Origin: Phycisphaerae bacterium
GTDB taxonomy: Bacteria; Planctomycetota; Phycisphaerae; UBA1845
Length of the DNA: 64,000 nt
Reading direction: 5' to 3'
NCBI GenBank assembly: GCA_029260115.1
Contig: JAJDDW010000040.1
Location: 1-64,000, forward strand
Part shown: positions 27,601 to 35,913 of the stretch, piece after piece
Layout of the letters: every line of letters begins with the position of its first letter
How positions within the stretch are numbered: position 1 is the stretch's first letter
Position numbers and translations under genes: made by a program
Notes under the pieces: model-generated
The model's database searches: none
Seen by the model: only the letters and a program-made list of their open reading frames with translations
What the model was told of the DNA's origin: nothing

Positions 27601-29226
27601 TTAACTCACACCCTTACGACTTTTCTTAACATCCTTCTTAACCGGCAAAATTTTAATCTGTATGTCCTGGGAGTAAGGATAACTGTCCTTCATCGACGGC
27701 GTCTGAGAACCCATGCTCGCCCGGAATCGCCAAGCACTATCTTCTGACTTAAACGCATGCAAATTCTTAATCAGCTCCGTAGGCGTAGCGCGTTTTTTAC
27801 AACGCGTCTTAATCACCACCTGCGCATGCTCGTCAGCCTTAGCCCCAACCTTTAGCTGCTTCAAATCAATACGATCAAAGATCATTTCCTCATTCGTAGG
27901 AAACACCGACATCACATCCACCAGCACATCTACCCACACGCACTGATCTTGATCAAATTCATTTAGCAGACTATGAATTTTCAAAAAGCTTTTGTTGTCC
28001 CTGCTATTCTCTTTTAGTTCGTCAATCCGCTTATCTAATTCCGCTAGCTTAGTTCGGCCAGGCTCAGTTGACTTCGCAATACCCACAATCCCAGCCACCG
28101 CAAAAAGCAGTGTCGCCGCTGCAATCAATGGCGCTTTCTTTAGACGCTTTCGGGCAGCAGATTCCGTTTTCTTAGGATGCAAAAAGTCGAAATGTAACTC
28201 GTCATCATTCGCATCCGAAAGGATTAAACCCATTACAGCCGCAAAAGCAGCCGCATGCGCACCCTCGTCAGGCTCCCATCCAAACGTCCGCGCCGGGTTA
28301 TACATTTCAGTCGTAACATGCAATCGAGCTTGTATCGCATCCGAAAGCAGCGACTCCATGCCGGTATCGCCCGCAATCACAACATGATCAATCTCAGCCC
28401 CGGCGTCCGACGCACGATAAGCCTCAATCGATCGCGTCACTTCCATCAGCAGCGCCACCATCGCAGAAGCACAACCTGGCTCTGTTTCAGCATCCGTAAA
28501 TTTGAGTGTCGCATCAGTTGCATTATTAGCCGGAGGCACAGGCTGGTCATTTGTCGCGCAAGCGCCCATCAAATCCTTGCCCTCAGGCATCACCACCGAT
28601 GCCGCCCGCGAGAACACCAATGACCCCTGACGCAATACAGAAATTTCCATAAACGTCGGACGCACATCTATAAACAACACCCGGTGTGGCATGGCATGTT
28701 GAAGCAGTTCACAGACCGCGACCTTATTGGCGTAAGGGCGAAGACCTACCCGCTCAAGCTTCAAATCCGCAGCCGCAAAAATCGCTTCGTATTGCGACAA
28801 CACCTCGCAACGAATTGCAGCGACCAACACTTCCGAAGAAGCCCCACCATCAATCGGCAACCCCACCGTATAGTCCACCGCTGCGTCAATTACTGGGAAA
28901 GGTAGTTCCTTGGCAATTTGTATCTTGACCATGCCCGGCAATTCCTCAGACGCAGCCGAAGGGAGCTTCAGCGTATTAAGCACTACCTGATCGCGCGGAA
29001 TGTCCACGGCGGCATGCTTGGTCGTAATACCTTCCTGATCCAACGCTTGACGAATATGTGCGCCAAACTGCTGCGGATCATGAGGGTCCACGCTCGCAGG
29101 AATACTCACGTTAAGTAGTCGATCGATCTTAACGCCTCGATTAGACACCAACGCATGCGCAATGCGCAGCGTTCGCGTATCCCAATCGATCGCCAAAACC
29201 TTGCGTTTTCGCCTTCTAGCGGCCAC
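27601..29226 (-). CDS. PilM-PilN fusion (GspL-like inner-membrane platform protein)
   Basis: A 541-residue protein. Residues 8-340 form the actin-like PilM/GspL cytoplasmic fold, starting VLAIDWDTRTLRIAHA and including HVVIAGDTGMESLL. The PilN-like part begins with FDFLHPKK near residue 347, crosses the membrane at about 365-384 (PLIAAATLLFAVAGIVGIA), then has a coiled coil and a periplasmic ferredoxin-like domain ending in NLHAF. GspL has this same overall plan, and in type IVa pili the halves are separate genes. It couples the cytoplasmic ATPase to the periplasmic ring. Its GTG start has AGGAG seven bases upstream and overlaps the end of gspK by 11 bases. Confidence 0.88.
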   Translation of the reverse strand: MAARRRKRKVLAIDWDTRTLRIAHALVSNRGVKIDRLLNVSIPASVDPHDPQQFGAHIRQALDQEGITTKHAAVDIPRDQVVLNTLKLPSAASEELPGMVKIQIAKELPFPVIDAAVDYTVGLPIDGGASSEVLVAAIRCEVLSQYEAIFAAADLKLERVGLRPYANKVAVCELLQHAMPHRVLFIDVRPTFMEISVLRQGSLVFSRAASVVMPEGKDLMGACATNDQPVPPANNATDATLKFTDAETEPGCASAMVALLMEVTRSIEAYRASDAGAEIDHVVIAGDTGMESLLSDAIQARLHVTTEMYNPARTFGWEPDEGAHAAAFAAVMGLILSDANDDELHFDFLHPKKTESAARKRLKKAPLIAAATLLFAVAGIVGIAKSTEPGRTKLAELDKRIDELKENSRDNKSFLKIHSLLNEFDQDQCVWVDVLVDVMSVFPTNEEMIFDRIDLKQLKVGAKADEHAQVVIKTRCKKRATPTELIKNLHAFKSEDSAWRFRASMGSQTPSMKDSYPYSQDIQIKILPVKKDVKKSRKGVS

Positions 29227-30991
29227 GCACTTTCTCCTTGTCTTCTTCGCGAATCGGGTACTGAGCGCCCAATTTCGTCAAATCCCGATAATAAATGGTC
29301 TGTGCTATAGGCCCGACCATATCCACTACCACCTGCAACCGCGTAACCATGCCTACGTGATCCGCATACCCGAGAGAATCAATCGTAAACTGCTGCCCAC
29401 GCGCCGTGATTTGCGGCGCAATACGCACATAAGTCTCCAAATCAAGCACTTCTTCCGTCACTAGCCACGCCGTTGTCGACTGGTCCTCCGCATCGAGTGA
29501 ATCACGTGTCTCGATGATGCTTGCAATATGTTCATCCGTCAGTCCATTTATACACTTCAACACCAGCGCCGATGCAGTATTCACATTGATCAAACCGACC
29601 ACGCCAGGCCTCACCACCGTGGTCCGATCCATCAGGATCGCCAGGTGCTCCACACCCATCGGGCTGAGCAAGGCGCCAGTATCCGTTTCCCGCTGTAATA
29701 GCAGCGCCGCTGGTGTTTCGATCGGTCCTAAGGCCCCTTGGGCATCATCCGTTTCTTCGCCTTCTTCGCCTTCAGATTCGCCCGCTTCGTCCCCTACAAG
29801 CGTGTTATCAGAAGGCTGACCGCCCGGTTCGGCCGCCGGCTCCTCCGTCTCTTCCTCTGCGGCGTCCCCCTCTTCCCTGACCTGTTGCTGCGGTCCAAGC
29901 TTGCCGCGAGGATTTCCATCGTCGTTATCAGTACTGCCCGAGCCCGTGGGCGTATCCGCCTCCGAACCGCCTCCGGTACCCTCAGTATTACCCCCGCCAC
30001 CAGCATTGTTATTGCCTCCGCGACCAGGGTTTGCCGCGTTACCAGCACCATTAGCACCACCTTGCCCACGCGTCGAGCTAACGATGTAATTCACCACCGT
30101 TGGCTCGTCTGGAAACTCCAAAGCCAGTGCCGCAGACACCACAGATTCTTCATCAAAAAGATAAATTCTTGGCCGATTATCGTTGCTGGTCTGATCGTCG
30201 ACCGACCAAACGGTCAGATAGGCGTACAGCCCTTGATTGAGTCGATTGTCTTCATTATCTGGCGGAAAGGTCAGATCACCATCATCCTCGTGCAAGCCCA
30301 ATAGGCCATTTCGATCGAAGTCTTCACCATAAAGCAGCTTCCCGGTAACCCCCTTAACCAGTAACAACTCCTCGACCGTGTCAAACAAGCCGTTCTTAAT
30401 TTGGTATGGACGATCAAGCTCGCGATAATAGATCGCTTCCGATTCCCCTGTCTTACTCCGCGAATTGTCGTCGCTGTCCCGCCAATCCAGAATCGCACCC
30501 ACGATCTCCTCGGCGTCGAACTCCGCATCATCCCCAGCCGCCGCCGACACTAAAACCAACAACTGCTCAGCCGTGGCCGTGTTCAGGTTAAGTTTCGAAG
30601 ATTCGTCGGTTAAGCCAATACGAATGAAATCCTCATCGTCGCTCAGATCATCAGCCACGATACTGAAACGATAGGCCCACGCCCCCTCGTCCAACTCCTC
30701 GTTGGTCCCCCACTCCTGAGGATCGACACCATCCGCCCACACAATAATGCGATGCAATTCCTCCGGATTGTGGTACCACAAATTCTTATCCAATCGCAGC
30801 ACCGGCAAAAGCCCTTTGACAAAATCCACGCCCGCTTCTGCAGCTAACCTTGTCTGAATACGCTGAGAAACCGCCTGTGTAGCGGCCAAATCAGCATTTA
30901 CCCGAAATGCCAACATGCCAGCTAACAGGCCGAGAAGCAATATGACGGCCAGTACAATTGGCAAAATTACAGCATCTCTTTTATTTGTCAC
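29216..30991 (-). CDS. gspK: Type II secretion minor pseudopilin GspK
   Basis: A 591-residue GspK. It begins with a short basic leader and an uncharged helix (KRDAVILPIVLAVILLLGLL), lacking the Glu at position 5 of other pseudopilins, as is usual for GspK at the tip. The line SSKLNLNTATAEQLLVL is the helix-hairpin-helix/SAM-like GspK signature, and a second copy, LINVNTASALVLKCINGL, follows later. Between them sits a roughly 110-residue insertion rich in Gly/Asn and then Glu/Asp, much more than in typical 320-residue GspK. Its GTG start overlaps the gspJ stop by four bases, showing translational coupling. Confidence 0.9.
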   Translation of the reverse strand: MTNKRDAVILPIVLAVILLLGLLAGMLAFRVNADLAATQAVSQRIQTRLAAEAGVDFVKGLLPVLRLDKNLWYHNPEELHRIIVWADGVDPQEWGTNEELDEGAWAYRFSIVADDLSDDEDFIRIGLTDESSKLNLNTATAEQLLVLVSAAAGDDAEFDAEEIVGAILDWRDSDDNSRSKTGESEAIYYRELDRPYQIKNGLFDTVEELLLVKGVTGKLLYGEDFDRNGLLGLHEDDGDLTFPPDNEDNRLNQGLYAYLTVWSVDDQTSNDNRPRIYLFDEESVVSAALALEFPDEPTVVNYIVSSTRGQGGANGAGNAANPGRGGNNNAGGGGNTEGTGGGSEADTPTGSGSTDNDDGNPRGKLGPQQQVREEGDAAEEETEEPAAEPGGQPSDNTLVGDEAGESEGEEGEETDDAQGALGPIETPAALLLQRETDTGALLSPMGVEHLAILMDRTTVVRPGVVGLINVNTASALVLKCINGLTDEHIASIIETRDSLDAEDQSTTAWLVTEEVLDLETYVRIAPQITARGQQFTIDSLGYADHVGMVTRLQVVVDMVGPIAQTIYYRDLTKLGAQYPIREEDKEKVRGR

Positions 30992-31938
30992 GGTGCCGCC
31001 TCGCCGAGCTTCTCGAAAATGGATTGCGTTTCTCGCGTAATTCGCGATCTAAAGAGTGGATCGGCCTGGGGGACGCGAATCGACTTTGTATATCTACCGG
31101 CCGACTCGGGCAGGCAGTCGACGGGATCCTCGTTCATACAGGTGCAATATTCGTGGATGGCCGGATCGTTCAACTCTTCTTCGAACGGAGGCGCGGCCTC
31201 AAATCCGATGGTCACCTGCACCAATTGGGGCAGGGCATTGTCGCCCCCCACGTCCCAACTATCCCACCATTGGCTGCCGTCGTAATAGCAAAATCGCATA
31301 AAATGAATTTCTGGAGCGTACAATTCTTCCCATTGAATATCTTCGATGCCATCTACCGACCCGTCCTCGAAATCGTCGAACAGCTCCTCCTCCGCACGGA
31401 CTTCATCAATCTCTTCCTTGTCAACGACCCGATCGCGACGCTTATCCTCCTCAAAAGCCTGCCCTGTTTCCGCGCTATCGGCCCGGGGCACACGAATCTC
31501 AACCCGGGCAAGACCCAGCGCCTGAGGGTAGCCATCTTCAGTAAGAATGTCTGGATGCCGGGCGATCTTATATTCGACTTTCACCAGATCCGTTTCGAGC
31601 ACAGGCTGATCGCTGCGCACCTGCAAACGCTCCGTCGTCTCGCGCGAGGGCAGCCTGACCGTCGATAACCAAATACGTTCCGCTTCACCGCGTATGCCCA
31701 CACGATCGTTCGTCGAAATGATACTCGCTTGCCGAATCTCCTCGGTGAGTCGATCCAATGTCGTGCGGGCTAAGCGCAGTCGAGAGGCGGCGGCATTCTC
31801 ACGATGTCGCGTATCTAAAGATGAGAAATAAAACCAAAAGGTCATACTCGAGAGCACCACGAGCAATCCCATGGCCAGGACAATTTCCAAGAGTGTGACC
31901 GCCCGACGGCGTCGTAGACATAGTGGCTTTGCACTCAT
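30988..31938 (-). CDS. gspJ: Type II secretion minor pseudopilin GspJ
   Basis: A 316-residue minor pseudopilin. The prepilin leader MSAKPLCLRRRRA precedes the conserved VTLLEIVLAMGLLVVLSSM helix, with Glu at position 5 of the mature protein. Cleavage would be after Ala rather than Gly. The globular part contains the GspJ-type line RLRLARTTLDRLTEEIRQAS and ends in a beta-rich domain. An acidic loop (DKEEIDEVRAEEELFDDFED) is inserted mid-way. Start and stop overlap gspI and gspK by four bases each. It should form the tip complex with GspI and GspK. Confidence 0.87.
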   Translation of the reverse strand: MSAKPLCLRRRRAVTLLEIVLAMGLLVVLSSMTFWFYFSSLDTRHRENAAASRLRLARTTLDRLTEEIRQASIISTNDRVGIRGEAERIWLSTVRLPSRETTERLQVRSDQPVLETDLVKVEYKIARHPDILTEDGYPQALGLARVEIRVPRADSAETGQAFEEDKRRDRVVDKEEIDEVRAEEELFDDFEDGSVDGIEDIQWEELYAPEIHFMRFCYYDGSQWWDSWDVGGDNALPQLVQVTIGFEAAPPFEEELNDPAIHEYCTCMNEDPVDCLPESAGRYTKSIRVPQADPLFRSRITRETQSIFEKLGEAAP

Positions 31939-32912
31939 GGGCTTGGCCGCTCCCCTGGCTGAGCTTCGTTACCGTTGCCCTCGCCTGAAGGTGCATTATT
32001 ATCGTCGGTCAAACCCTCGAAAAGTGATCTAAACTCCGGCGGAAGCCCAGCTAACATGTCGGACACATCAATCCCCATCGCATCGGCTAGGATCGGAAGT
32101 ACTTCAAGAAAATCTTCGATATCAAGCTTGGCTAAAATGGAAGGGTCCAACGAAGCGGCGTCCAAACCATCTATACCCAAATCGTCAAGCTGCGCGCTCA
32201 CCTCGTCAAACCGTTCTTCGTCTAGACCAAAGTCAGTGCCAAGGTCCAACGGGCGAGGCCCAGAACGCATCGCATGCAGTGTATAAACCACGTCAGCTAT
32301 ATCGTGTTCAAACGAATCCTCTTTATAGTCGTCCTCATGCTTGGCATATAGCACCTCCAACGTAAGCGAATACATCTGATCAATGCCGGTCTCTTCGGTA
32401 ATCAAGACCCATCCCCAATCGGGATAGCGCGGGCCGAAGTCGCTTTCTTCAATCTCATCAAATGACTTCAACTCGACCAAACCAAGATCAAGCTCTGCTA
32501 GCTTCATTTCAGCTAACATCATCGCCTGGGTGAGTCGCTCCATTTTGCGCACGCCGTTGCTGGCCCCTTGAATCTGAGCACCGACCACGCCCAAACCAAC
32601 GACAAGAACACCTACGGCTATGACTGTCTCTAATAGTATATACGCAGAGCTGCGCTTGCGACGTTGACGTAAAGTGCCATATTTGCGACACCTATATGAA
32701 GAACCGCTGGAAAGACTTGAAGCATGGTGTACCGTCGCCCTTCGGCAAGCGACTGAACGCGCTGCGCCATTACCCCGCACGTCCGCGTGGGCTGAAGCCC
32801 GCGGCTCGTTGAGAGGGAAGCAATGCGGCGTTGTTCTTGTATTATCGCTTAGGTCTGATGATGATACGCGCCAGTTGCGATGGTCTGATTGACTGCTTGG
32901 CTTGTGATTCAT
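31935..32912 (-). CDS. gspI: Type II secretion minor pseudopilin GspI with anomalous N-terminal extension
   Basis: From about residue 85 the protein looks like GspI: a basic stretch RQRRKRSSA, then YILLETVIAVGVLVVGLGVV with Glu at position 5, and the helix MERLTQAMMLAEMKLAELDL. The first 85 residues are unusual for a prepilin leader and are translated partly through an interspersed hairpin repeat (32783-32807). No ribosome site is seen before the ATG at 32912, and no ATG, GTG or TTG in frame lies nearer the prepilin motif that I can find. The last 120 residues form an Asp/Leu-rich low-complexity extension (LDDLGIDGLDAASLDPSILA). The start is therefore uncertain. Confidence 0.8.
   Translation of the reverse strand: MNHKPSSQSDHRNWRVSSSDLSDNTRTTPHCFPLNEPRASAHADVRGNGAARSVACRRATVHHASSLSSGSSYRCRKYGTLRQRRKRSSAYILLETVIAVGVLVVGLGVVGAQIQGASNGVRKMERLTQAMMLAEMKLAELDLGLVELKSFDEIEESDFGPRYPDWGWVLITEETGIDQMYSLTLEVLYAKHEDDYKEDSFEHDIADVVYTLHAMRSGPRPLDLGTDFGLDEERFDEVSAQLDDLGIDGLDAASLDPSILAKLDIEDFLEVLPILADAMGIDVSDMLAGLPPEFRSLFEGLTDDNNAPSGEGNGNEAQPGERPSP
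32783..32807 (-). repeat. Interspersed hairpin repeat, inverted copy 3, inside the gspI leader region
   Basis: The plus-strand sequence GCTGAAGCCCGCGGCTC at 32791-32807 is the reverse complement of the GAGCCGC-N2-GCTTCAGC core seen at 2533 and 11360. With flanking CCGCG and GGGCT it forms a stem with a TGAA loop. It lies inside the open reading frame that codes the N-terminal extension of GspI. Confidence 0.55.
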
Positions 32913-32924
32913 AGTGAGGACGAT

Positions 32925-33686
32925 TCATCGATTGGAATGAGCCTCGCGCAGTTCCAGTACGTCGTTTTCGGTTAACATCCGCGTCGTAAGAAAATCCTGA
33001 CGCAGTACGACGGGCCAATTTTTTTCTTCGAACAGGTCAAGTTCTTCGTCAAACAAAGGGCGCTGCAGCCAAGCCTGTCCGGTAGGCCCTTCCAAAATAA
33101 CTTCTATGCGCGGATATGTTTCCAATTGGTCATAAGACGTTTCACGAGGGGCATCCGTCAACACAAAGGTCGCCCACTCACTTGAGCCATCCGGATCGAC
33201 CATCAAAGGCCGGCGCTCTGGTTCAAAATCCTTCGCGGCGTCCTCCACGGCGTCCTCTATTTTGCTACGCGTATCCTGGAGCATTTCTATCGTAGGCCGA
33301 CCGTGACGAATCTCTGCACACCACACCTTGCCCAATAAAGTGTCACCCACAGCCCAGGGCGATGTGACCAGTGTGTATTCCCCAGGATCGTCGATGGGAT
33401 CATTTTCGCGCTCGATCAAAGGCTGTCGCCAACCGCTGGCTATACCTGCCTCATCCTCTTCAGGGAAGCGAATGCGATATCGTTTTCCATCCAACGCCGC
33501 GTTTGCCCGGGTCATAGTGATGAGTGATCGCAGTTGTCGGCCAGAACCAGGCAGTAACTCACGCTGATACTCTTCCATAAAGGAAGGCAAAGCCATGGCT
33601 GAAATCACCAGCAAAATGCCAACCACCAGGGAAACTTCTAGCAGCGTGAAAGCATTGCGGCGATGATGATTATACGCATGACTCAT
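32925..33686 (-). CDS. gspH: Type II secretion minor pseudopilin GspH
   Basis: A 253-residue pseudopilin with leader MSHAYNHHRRNA and the conserved FTLLEVSLVVGILLVISAM helix (cleavage after Ala, Glu at mature position 5). The line GRQLRSLITMTRANAALDGK is typical of GspH/FimT proteins. The C-terminal beta domain (about residues 70-240) is longer than in most GspH. The gene is 12 bases upstream of gspI. GspH sits in the minor pseudopilin section of the pseudopilus. Confidence 0.87.
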   Translation of the reverse strand: MSHAYNHHRRNAFTLLEVSLVVGILLVISAMALPSFMEEYQRELLPGSGRQLRSLITMTRANAALDGKRYRIRFPEEDEAGIASGWRQPLIERENDPIDDPGEYTLVTSPWAVGDTLLGKVWCAEIRHGRPTIEMLQDTRSKIEDAVEDAAKDFEPERRPLMVDPDGSSEWATFVLTDAPRETSYDQLETYPRIEVILEGPTGQAWLQRPLFDEELDLFEEKNWPVVLRQDFLTTRMLTENDVLELREAHSNR

Positions 33687-33781
33687 ACGACACCCCCATG
33701 CACACCACGAGCAAGCAGTAGCATACCCATGCCACCCGAACCAAACTCATGACAACCAGGCCGAACCCATACCATCTTTCT

Positions 33782-33806
33782 GTCATTCCCGCGCAGCGGG
33801 AATGAC
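33782..33806. repeat. Perfect 11-bp inverted repeat between gspG and gspH
   Basis: GTCATTCCCGC, a three-base loop, then GCGGGAATGAC. It lies in the 151-base gap between gspG and gspH, the only sizeable gap in the pseudopilin part of the cluster. No T-run follows on either strand, so it is more likely a REP-like element, an mRNA-stabilising hairpin, or an attenuator that raises gspG over the rest. Confidence 0.6.
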
Positions 33807-33837
33807 GGTCCCACACTGCGACCTGGCCATCCGGTCG

Positions 33838-34299
33838 CTACTTTTCTAACCAGTTCTTTACGTCGTCGCTGCCTTCTTTACCGCTATTGTCTTCGCGGTC
33901 AGGGCCCCAACTCCACAAATCATAAGTATCCTCATTCATATCACCGGGAGAACGAAATTCGTATGGATTGCCCCAAGGATCAAGCAATTCTTCGTACGCT
34001 CCGTCCATGTATGGGCCTTTGTAGTTGTCGTTATCACCTTGCCCCTTGGGTACATACAAAGCTTGCAATCCTTCATCTGAATCTGGGTAGTGCCCCACGT
34101 CCCATTTGTAGGATGTTAAAGCCTTGGCAATGGGGCCATTGCGCCCAATCCCGGCTTTGGCAATGCTGATGTTTGCCTGTTGCGCGGTTCCCATCAGAGA
34201 CGGAATAGCAAAGGCCGCGAGCACCGCCAAGATGCCAGCTACCAATAGTAATTCGATAAGCGTAAATCCGTGTCGTCTTCTTCGCGTCCTGCGTTGCAT
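33838..34299 (-). CDS. gspG: Type II secretion major pseudopilin GspG
   Basis: A 153-residue major pseudopilin. The very basic leader MQRRTRRRRHG is followed by FTLIELLLVAGILAVLAAFA, a canonical Gly cleavage site with Glu at position 5. The GspG-specific lines are GHYPDSDEGLQALY and the calcium-loop region LLDPWGNPYEFRSPG, followed by YDLWSWGPD. I chose the ATG at 34299 because GGAG lies eight bases upstream. An earlier in-frame start at 34359 would give an implausible leader. GspG polymerises into the pseudopilus that pushes substrates through the secretin. Confidence 0.93.
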   Translation of the reverse strand: MQRRTRRRRHGFTLIELLLVAGILAVLAAFAIPSLMGTAQQANISIAKAGIGRNGPIAKALTSYKWDVGHYPDSDEGLQALYVPKGQGDNDNYKGPYMDGAYEELLDPWGNPYEFRSPGDMNEDTYDLWSWGPDREDNSGKEGSDDVKNWLEK

Positions 34300-34368
34300 G
34301 ATGTATCTCCACAAATGGTGACGAGCTTTGGCTCGCCGGTGTCCGGTTATTTCCTTCAAAAATTTCTA

Positions 34369-35571
34369 CTAAGCAGCCATACCCTGGCTCATGGTCAAAA
34401 TAGGTAGCAATAGCGCGATCATAATCATCAACACGATCACAGCCATGATGATGAGCAAAATAGGCTCGATGATGCGCACACCCAAATCAACCGACCGCGC
34501 GGTCCGTCTTTCATACGTTTCTGCAATCTGCACCAACACGGATTCCAGATTATTACTTTCTTCCGCTACGGAAATCATATCCACGATCGTAGCGGGAAAA
34601 TAGCCACAATCTGCCAACGGGGCGGATAACGCAGCCCCTTTTCGCACGCTCTCAGCCGCATCTTCAATAACCCTGGCCAAGATCGAATTCCCTGCGGAGT
34701 CCTTGGCTATTTTGAGCGCGGAAAGAATTTGTACGCCATTTTGCAACATAGTGCCCTGAATACGGCAAAATCGACATATCGCGACCAAAGTCATGATCTT
34801 GCCGAGCACCGGCGCCTTGAGTTTGAAGCGATCAACTTGCAGTTTCCCATACTCCGTTTTCAGAAAAGTGCTCGCCCCAATCATGATAGCTATCACAGCC
34901 ATCAGCATGAACATATAGTTCGCTTTTAAGAAGGTAGCCGTACCGAGCACAATGTGCGTGAGCACGTTATAGTTTTCGGGCCGAAGGAATTGCCCCAACT
35001 TTGGCACAACCACGGTCATCAACAATAGCACGACGCCACCGCCCGCGAATACCAAAATACATGGATAAATCATCGCCCCGACGACTTTATTTCTAAGTTC
35101 GTCCTGTTTTTCCGCAAAAATCGAGGCTCTCTGTAGCACATCCTCAAGAAAACCACCCTGCTCACCGGCCCGCACCATAGATGCATGCAGGTTTGAGAAC
35201 GCATGAGGATGTTTAGCCATCGCGTCGCCCAAGGAAGCACCACCGGCTACATCTTCCCGCAATTCTTTCACCACGGCGGAAAGGGCACTGCCAGCATCCT
35301 GCCTGCCGAGCACATCTAACGAACGAAGCATGGGCACACCAGCCCGGAGCAAATCGGACAATTGGCTGAAAAATATGGTTAACTGGGAGGATTTGACCTT
35401 GCGGCGGCGACCCATCGAGGTCGTGCCCGCACCGGCCCCTTCGGACACATTTACGGGGTAAAGTGCCTGCTCTTCCAGCATGCGCAGGGCCACCTGATAA
35501 TTCTCAGCGGTCACCACGCCGGCTACTGGCTTGCCACCAGTGTCTATCGCTCTGTAGTTAAAACTAGGCAC
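34369..35571 (-). CDS. gspF: Type II secretion inner-membrane platform protein GspF
   Basis: A 400-residue polytopic protein with the duplicated T2SF domain. It starts MPSFNYRAIDTGGKPVAGVV. The first domain contains LTIFFSQLSDLLRAGVPML, and the second contains the parallel CRFCRIQGTMLQNGVQILSA. Three membrane helices are visible (about residues 165-190, 215-235 and 370-395). It is the first gene of the minus-strand cluster and starts with GTG. In other systems GspF contacts GspE and GspL. No gspE precedes it here, since the next upstream gene is divergent. Confidence 0.93.
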   Translation of the reverse strand: MPSFNYRAIDTGGKPVAGVVTAENYQVALRMLEEQALYPVNVSEGAGAGTTSMGRRRKVKSSQLTIFFSQLSDLLRAGVPMLRSLDVLGRQDAGSALSAVVKELREDVAGGASLGDAMAKHPHAFSNLHASMVRAGEQGGFLEDVLQRASIFAEKQDELRNKVVGAMIYPCILVFAGGGVVLLLMTVVVPKLGQFLRPENYNVLTHIVLGTATFLKANYMFMLMAVIAIMIGASTFLKTEYGKLQVDRFKLKAPVLGKIMTLVAICRFCRIQGTMLQNGVQILSALKIAKDSAGNSILARVIEDAAESVRKGAALSAPLADCGYFPATIVDMISVAEESNNLESVLVQIAETYERRTARSVDLGVRIIEPILLIIMAVIVLMIMIALLLPILTMSQGMAA

Positions 35572-35913
35572 GTATCAATGTAACCTTTTACTATAAAACA
35601 ACTTACGAAACTCCCGGCCACAATATGCCCGGTTCGCATACCCCTATTATACACGCTCGCCAGGCACCCGATTGCACATCCATCCATATTCTATCAGGTA
35701 ATTAGCTCGCTATGTCCTTACTGTATCGGACTTTACGTCGAAGTCGTTACACTTGCACACTAAATGTTTTTTGCCTGGTTGCTGATGACCGATATTGCGG
35801 CTGAAGTATGTTATCAGGGCGAAAAAGTAAACGTCGGCTGGACATACGATCTGTTTATGGGTCGTGTGGCTCAGAATTGGCCGAATTTCGATCAGCAGGG
35901 ACAAACGACGGGT
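35572..35913. other. Divergent promoter region of the secretion cluster and the DUF2723 gene
   Basis: About 340 bases between gspF (minus) and the DUF2723 gene (plus). It must contain the promoter for the 24-kb secretion cluster. I see no clear operator palindrome. An in-frame start at 35764 for the plus-strand gene would put a non-membrane 50-residue extension before the first helix, so I treat this part as non-coding. Confidence 0.4.

Noticed and set aside
33782-33806. Terminator between gspG and gspH
   Set aside because: The stem is perfect but no T-run follows on the transcribed strand, and the genes on both sides belong to one cluster.
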